From Chionoecetes opilio (lineage: Eukaryota; Arthropoda; Malacostraca; Decapoda; Majidae): a stretch of 64,000 bases of DNA. The notes under the pieces were generated by a model. That model did not search any database. It saw nothing but the letters and a program-made list of their open reading frames with translations, and was not told the origin of the DNA. This document shows, piece after piece, positions 57,166-64,000 of the stretch. A program made the translations under genes and the position numbers. Location of the stretch: contig JACEEZ010000469.1 in the NCBI GenBank assembly GCA_016584305.1, forward strand, positions 124,001 to 188,000, read 5' to 3'. The number at the start of each line of letters is the position of its first letter. The stretch's first letter is position 1.

Positions 57166-57462
57166 TTTGGGTGTGTGGTGATGAAGAAGATTGCAGGGCA
57201 TATGTAAGTAGCCCAGGGTAGCGACCACGAGGGTGGTCGCAGGTAGCATGTATGGAGCGGGGTCAGGACACGTGGTATGCTCACTCACGCCCATTTGGGC
57301 GCGCCCGGTGAAGATTATTTTCCTCCGTTGATGATGATGATGCAGGAGATTAGACAGTACACATATTTAAGTGTATGTATATTTGTACAGTTTAAATTAT
57401 GTACACGTGGTATGAGATCACAGAGATCGCGTCTCTCTGTGAGAGACGCGAAGAGCGTCCTC
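57166..57462. other. Unassigned DNA
   Basis: A 14-bp hairpin CGCGTCTCTC/GAGAGACGCG at 57429-57450. Otherwise nothing recognised. Confidence 0.4.
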
Positions 57463-57466
57463 TTAA

Positions 57467-58396
57467 GCTCCCTTCACACATTCCATAATCGAACCACGAT
57501 AGCGCCACCAATTTGATTATTGACGCTATCGTGAAATTTGACCACGATAAATGCAGTCCACGATAGCCTCACAACAATGTCACGCTGCCTGTAAGTATGT
57601 GTCATGATGGTCGTAAGATGGTCACGATGGAGTCATGACAACTGTAAGACTAAGTCACGAATGGAAAATTAACGGTCATTTTGTTGTCACGATAGAGCTA
57701 CGGTAACCACGATAGTGCCATGACGGTGCCATGAACGTATCACGATAGCGTCAAGAGCTAGCAACATGCCTCACACGTGGGTGGGTGTTGCCACGGTGAT
57801 GGAGAAGGAAGGGGGGTAGAGATGAAGGTGTGAAAAACAGGGTGGGTGTTGGTGATGCAGAAGGGGGGGAAACGGGGGGAGAGGGTTTGTAATAAGGAAG
57901 GGGGTGTTGGTGGGGAAACGGGGGGGGGGGGGACGCTTGGAAAAGGTGCTGTTGGGGTTGGTGGCGATAAACGGGGGTGGGCGGCATTACCACGTGGTGA
58001 TGGACTACGGGGTAGGGAGTCGGAGGTGGGTGGAGGTGAATGAGACAGGGGGGAGAAGGCGGAAGAGGGTGCAAAAAAGGAGGAGAAAGAAGGGATGAAA
58101 GCGCGCGTAACGGTTTTTTATCGTCACGATAGACATACGACGATCATAGTGACATAGTGTCACGAAGCTGCTACATAGATAACGATAGCTTCACGATAGA
58201 CTTACGAAAGCGCTGCGTTGGGTACAAAAATCGGGGACCTTCCCGATTTTTTAGTGCATGCACTAACTTTTCGTAGCCCCGGCCGAGTGTGTCACGAGCG
58301 TCACGTTCGGTCACGATGGACCCATAATCGGGACCATGACGGTGCTGCGCATTGCATTGTTGGCGCTTTCGTGGTTCGGTTATTGATTGTCTGAAG
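57467..58396. mobile_element. TTAA-flanked MITE T1, complete copy
   Basis: TTAA at 57463-57466 precedes GCTCCCTTCACACATTCC. The right end (TGGCGCTTTCGTGGTTCGGT ... CTGAAGG) is a decayed inverted copy. About nine ACGATAG words in both orientations. It lacks the X and hAT insertions and so gives the empty sites for both. Confidence 0.88.
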
Positions 58397-59820
58397 GTAA
58401 TAATGAGTGGGAATGAATGATTTAGTGGGAAATCTCGGGGCTGAGTCAGGTCGAGTGAGGGCGTGGCAGCGTGCTGGCTTGATCTGTCTGATCTGGGCCA
58501 GTTGCAAGAAGTAAACATTTTCCATCGAGTACACGATAGTGAGTGGGGCGCCCAACCGTCGTGATACTCCATTGATAAGTTTCATGAACGGCTGATTTTG
58601 CCCCCATCGGCATGAGAACCCGACGTCGGGAGTGAGGTGTACCAACCTGTGCGATAAATAGAATGATAATATTTACTAATATAAAGAAATTCATTCTTGT
58701 CATTTCTATCAAGAATTATCCAGGAATTCCTGGGATAATTCCTGGCCCTCCCAGGAATGGGAGGGCCATTCCTGAGGTATGATCAGAAACAACCTTCAGC
58801 CTCCAGCCTTATACGGCCGCATAGGGGAGAGCCCGATTGAAGAGCTATGTGTGTGTGTGTGCGGTGTCTGTCCGGTTGAACTCCCCCGAGATGGCTGAAC
58901 ACACAGACTTCATATATGCGTCAATATACTGTCTATGCCTCTGTGATGGCCGAGGAGTGTGCGACAGACATGATTTTGCAAAACAAATTCATTAATTATG
59001 TGTTTTTCGCACTTCTATTAATGCGCATTAATATTCCGCGAAATCACGATCGCCGGCCTTTTCCCGCCAAAAGGGAAGTGTCGAGGGGGTTTCAATGTTT
59101 GTGCTTGCAGTCTTTGGCGGGAGCGAGGCGAGGGTAGTGTTGGGCCGAATCCGAAATCACCCATGCGAGTCCCATTCCTTTGCTATGAGTAATATGCGCA
59201 AATGTGCATAGTGCACTAGCAAATACGGGCCGGATTGATGCCGAAAAAATGTATTTAATGCGGATGGCTTCTTCGTTTCGGGCTTCTATTAGTTTTGGCG
59301 CGTATCCGGATTTGCGTCGGTTTCGGATTTGGCCTAGCACTAGCGGCAGCTGTTGACTGCAACGAAAAGAGAAACGAGCGAGACAAGACAGACAAAAATC
59401 GAATATGCATCGGTATGTGTCATCAGGGTGGCCACCATGGTCGACACCATCTACAGCTTGAAGCTCAAACTCATCAGAGAGGTCAAGCTTTGCTGCCCGG
59501 AGCTAAAATGGCCTCTTGTATGGAGTGTGGTCAGAGTCGGCAATAATACATTTATCAAAGTATATGTGCTGGAGTCCTTCTTAATGTAAGGCCATTCCTG
59601 GGTATGCGGCTTTCCACTTAAGACTTCTGTTTCTGACAAGGATTTAACATTGATTGGTGTACGGAGAAAGCTGCACGTCTACCTAGTTGTTTTATATAAC
59701 ATAAAAATATACTAACACTTGTATTAGCAATGCTGTTTTCAATAGAAAGAGGTGGTACGAAAAGATTTCACAAGTTCTGAGGTTGGTTATTTGAGTTACG
59801 ATGAGAACGCCACGATGGCT
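58397..59820. other. Unassigned DNA with hairpins and a short frame
   Basis: A hairpin pair lies at 58716-58767. A frame at 59353-59589 reads MVDTIYSLKLKLIREVKLCC near its middle; an AG with a following GTGGCCACCATGG suggests a start context, but there is no homology I recognise and no second exon. Confidence 0.35.
58744..58767. repeat. Perfect hairpin, 10-bp stem
   Basis: GGCCCTCCCA and TGGGAGGGCC around a GGAA loop. A CCAGGAATTCCTGG palindrome lies just upstream (about 58720). Confidence 0.9.
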
Positions 59821-59828
59821 TTCCAATG

Positions 59829-59832
59829 TAAC

Positions 59833-59917
<85 letters not shown>

Positions 59918-59925
59918 CTCTCTCT
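59829..59925. repeat. (CT)n microsatellite
   Basis: About 95 bp of CT, then a T-rich stretch that is the poly(A) side of the next minus-strand LINE. Confidence 0.95.
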
Positions 59926-59934
59926 TTTTTTTCT

Positions 59935-60785
59935 CTTTTTCTTTAAACTGTTAGTACATTTGGAATTATTAGAGCTAAAGCTCTAGGTTTTACACTAGAG
60001 CTATCTATAGCTACATATAATATATAACAGACATTTTATATTTAATAAGAATCTAGGCCATCAACCAGCTGTTCACCCCCCGCTTAAAGTCTTGTAACGA
60101 GGCGTGGTGGTGGAGGTCGGTTTGTTGAACTAACTGGTTCCACAGACGGCCGTAGCGGGGTAGGAAGGAACGTAGGTGGTGCTCTGTCCTGGAGAAGGGC
60201 ACAGTCACTTGTTCCTGTCGGTGTGGGGCGACACGGGTGGAGTGAAGGGGCGGCGGGGGCCTGGGGAGCTTGATAGCTGCCAGGTGGGGCGTGTGGAGAT
60301 TTAGTGCCTTCTGCATGACACATAAACCTGCCACATCCCTGCGCTCCTGGAGGGGTTGGAAGGAGTCAGGCGCGTAGTGGGGACGTTTGTCGTTAACCAG
60401 TCGCTGGGCTCTTCTCTGGACGCGGTCTAGTGTGGCCAGGTAAGAGAGCGGGCAGGAAGACCATGCTAGGGGGGAGTATTCCATTAGGGGACGTACCTGT
60501 GCCTTGTACAGGACCTCAACCCCCTTGGCATCCAGAAGGTGGGAGATGCGCCGGACACAGCTGAGTCTCCAGGCCGAGTTTTTAGCAACTTTCCTGGCAT
60601 GACTGGTGAAGGTCAGTCCCACCTCAAACTCCACCCCAAGGATGAAGATGGATCGCTGAACCAGGAGTGATCTGCCCTTAAGCTGTATGTCCGGTGCAGG
60701 CAGGTTGGCGATGTCTTGCCTGCGGGAGATAAGTAGAGCCTGGGTTTTGTCAGGGGCCAGGCTGACCTGCCATCTACTACTCCAG
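59935..60785 (-). mobile_element. LINE 3' end, RT C-terminal region
   Basis: The minus strand from 60785 reads RWQVSLAPDKTQALLISRRQ, FEVGLTFTSHARKVAKNSAW, VLYKAQVRPLMEYSPLAWSS, TLDRVQRRAQRLVNDKRPHY and FLPRYGRLWNQLVQQTDLHH, stopping at 60053. KAQVRPLMEY-PLAW and DRVQRRA are typical of the post-RT region of Jockey/CR1-group LINEs. The 193-codon end is open. Confidence 0.82.
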
Positions 60786-61985
<1,200 letters not shown>

Positions 61986-64000
61986 GTTACCCTTTTGTGT
62001 GTTGTTAATTACAGGTAACAGGGGTCAGCCCAAGTAAGAATACTTACAAATGTTGGTGACACAGTAGGGGTTGATTGCCTTAGAAGTGTAGGTTGATGGG
62101 TAGGCGTATACCGTCCTATCCAGACACTTCAAATGGTAGTTTAATAAAAGTGGTCGAGCGGTTGTTTTATAAGGCTTGTTAATAATTAAGTACCAGAACA
62201 ATAATTACAAGATATATATACATATCTGTACACTGTGATATTTATACAATAATAATGTCACGCAGTTCGTTAAGTATCGGGCCTTTGAGACTAATGTCTA
62301 ATAGACAGGGCCTTGAACAATTAATGTCGTGACAAGGTACTCTCACACCGTCAGGTGTGTAGAGCACACACAGGCACTCAGGAAGGTGTCGTGAGTTGGA
62401 GTGCGAGGCAACGCGTCTCCTCTTGATCTCCCCCTTCTCCGGCCAGTTGCAGCATATAAGGAAAGGAGGCCGGAAACTCAGGTTCCGGTGTCCGAGGTGT
62501 TTACGTGTTGCTTCCCAACACCAGGCTATCCACGTCATCATCATCTGGGATGGCGTGGCTACTTGGTTCAGCAAAATGTCATCAAAAGGTGGCAGTAACT
62601 CAGCACGACAGGCGCCGGTACAAGACACACAGACACTCAGACATCCTGCTTTAGTATAGATTAAAATATATACATATAATATCTAACCAGTACGCTAATA
62701 TCGCTCGGTCGCCTACTATATCGCATCCTCGCGATTGTATAAAGACATGTATACCTAACTTTTGTTACATCGTTGTGTACTACATATTCTCAGTGTTGCC
62801 AATGCTCCTTAAAAATATCTATACAAGGTGAGGGCTTTCATGACAACATAGCAAAGAGGAATCCCACTAAATGCTTGGTATAACAGGAGTAATAATACAA
62901 GGACAATGCACTTAAAATCATCAATAAACTGGTAGAGTACTTTACAACAAAATCTAAACATGAGTTATTAGAATAAAAATGAACTTAAAGTCTGTTAGTA
63001 ATGTGTTAATATCCCTGCAAATATTAAGAAGTGCGTTTGCCAAAACTCTACCGCGTAGTCACTTAATAACACGAAGTGTAGAGTGAAGATAAAACACAGC
63101 AGTGCCTTGAGAACGTGACTAATCGTACTGGCAGCTATATTTATTTCATTCAATTATTATTTATGTTTTAAGACCTGCTTCTTTGAACTTAAGGAGTAGA
63201 TACGGCTTGTAAGTTTGTATTATAACTCAATCAAAATGTTGTGCTGGGAGTGCCAAATGGCAGTAACTTCCCTTGACATTGGCATTTGCTGCTTTTAAGA
63301 GTTTATTAATTTTATCTATTTATTTTATTTCGTTATTTAGGGACCTATTATTTTTTATTTACGGAGTACGGCTTCTCAGCTAACAAAAATGTAAACTCCG
63401 GGCCTGTAATATAAATTTTCACGTTAAGATATGCATTTTATTTATTTTATTTTATTGCATATCAGAGAGTAATGTATTTATTTAATCATTCTCTAAGAAG
63501 TGATATGAGCTGCCTTCAGCTAGAATAGTATTCTAAGCAGTAAAATATGCATAAGGAGTGCCAATGGCAGTAATTAATCTCCTTTGACACGAGTGCCTGT
63601 GGCACCTGGCTGCTAAATCATTAATAGTTTTTGTGTTATAATATCCTTACATAGACAAAAATATATTCCCTGGCAGATAAACTTGGCGTAATAGCACCAG
63701 TGGCCTGAGGAAGAGTCTTCGGCAGGGGCAAAAATAACTACCTGCAACATTTGTGTTAGAACTAGACTTCTAGTTAGTAGAGGAGATTATCTGAGGTGCA
63801 GTAAGGTTATTTTATGTTACAACCCGAGTTACTCGGAGGTGCTTTACTTTCATCCTTCAATTTAAGAGTTATTTCCTCAAACATAGGTTAACATCCCTGT
63901 ATTATCATTACCTGATTCCTCAGAGGCTAGTAGTATATCTGCTATACTATACATTCTAACAAATAATTCACTCACATTCTAACTTTTGTTTAGGAGTCAA
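61986..64000. other. Unassigned AT-rich DNA to the window end
   Basis: No gene recognised. 62240-62640 is moderately GC-rich with short frames lacking homology. 63190-63490 and 63500-63800 share words (GGAGTGCCAAATGGCAGTAA and GGAGTGCCAATGGCAGTAAT), suggesting an old tandem duplication. Confidence 0.45.

Noticed and set aside
59353..59589. Short host exon
   Set aside because: There is one 79-codon frame with an ATG in good context but no recognisable homology, no second exon and no clear donor.

Overview
The window looks like repeat-dense intergenic and intronic DNA from an arthropod, most likely a decapod crustacean (crab, shrimp or lobster). The reasons are very long (CA)n, (GT)n, (CT)n and (TA)n tracts, tRNA-derived SINEs, many CR1-like and Jockey-like LINE relics, several hAT and TTAA-type DNA transposons, and one recognisable host gene of the arthropod Dpr immunoglobulin family. 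The species assignment is inference. No bacterial-type operon, rRNA, intact tRNA gene or CRISPR array is visible.

Host gene: a Dpr-like cell-surface protein (two Ig domains) lies on the + strand. Four coding exons are visible (14739-14949, 15352-15470, 46322-46502, 48579-48721), with matching splice phases and a stop codon in the last one. Upstream exons (signal peptide and start of Ig1) were not found and are probably outside the window. The second visible intron is about 30.9 kb and is filled with nested mobile elements.

Layout: 1-2545 is a decayed LINE. 2909-9261 is a frameshifted, intron-poor copy of a large multi-domain protein (Cys/His zinc-binding-like N-terminus, a central GGLH block, a PIN/FEN-like acidic block with HEEADTR and ALTGCDTTS motifs, and a C-terminal CXC Cys-rich block), interrupted by a Jockey-type LINE piece and by a Helitron-like element. 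Further fragments of similar proteins lie at 18960-19345 and 37456-37735, so this family looks mobile. 9.3-14.7 kb is a cluster of SINEs, microsatellites, a fold-back MITE, LINE 3' ends and a hAT MITE. 14.7-48.7 kb is the dpr gene and its invaded introns. 48.7-64 kb is downstream DNA with more SINEs, a Jockey-like LINE carrying a Helitron-like insertion and a solo LTR, a second complete copy of the TTAA MITE, and two LINE 3' ends.

The most striking structure is 22.8-34.07 kb. It can be taken apart as a seven-layer nest using target-site duplications and empty-site paralogues inside this same window: repeat H, then TTAA MITE T1, then MITE X (AAT duplication), then a near full-length CR1 LINE, then TTAA transposon T2, then a 17-bp minisatellite, then element Y with GCGGCCGC-bearing inverted ends, whose core is an uninterrupted palindrome of about 1.4 kb. 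A hAT element with a perfect 8-bp duplication sits in T1 as a side branch. All element names (A, B, C, F, H, T1, T2, X, Y) are local labels; no database was consulted.
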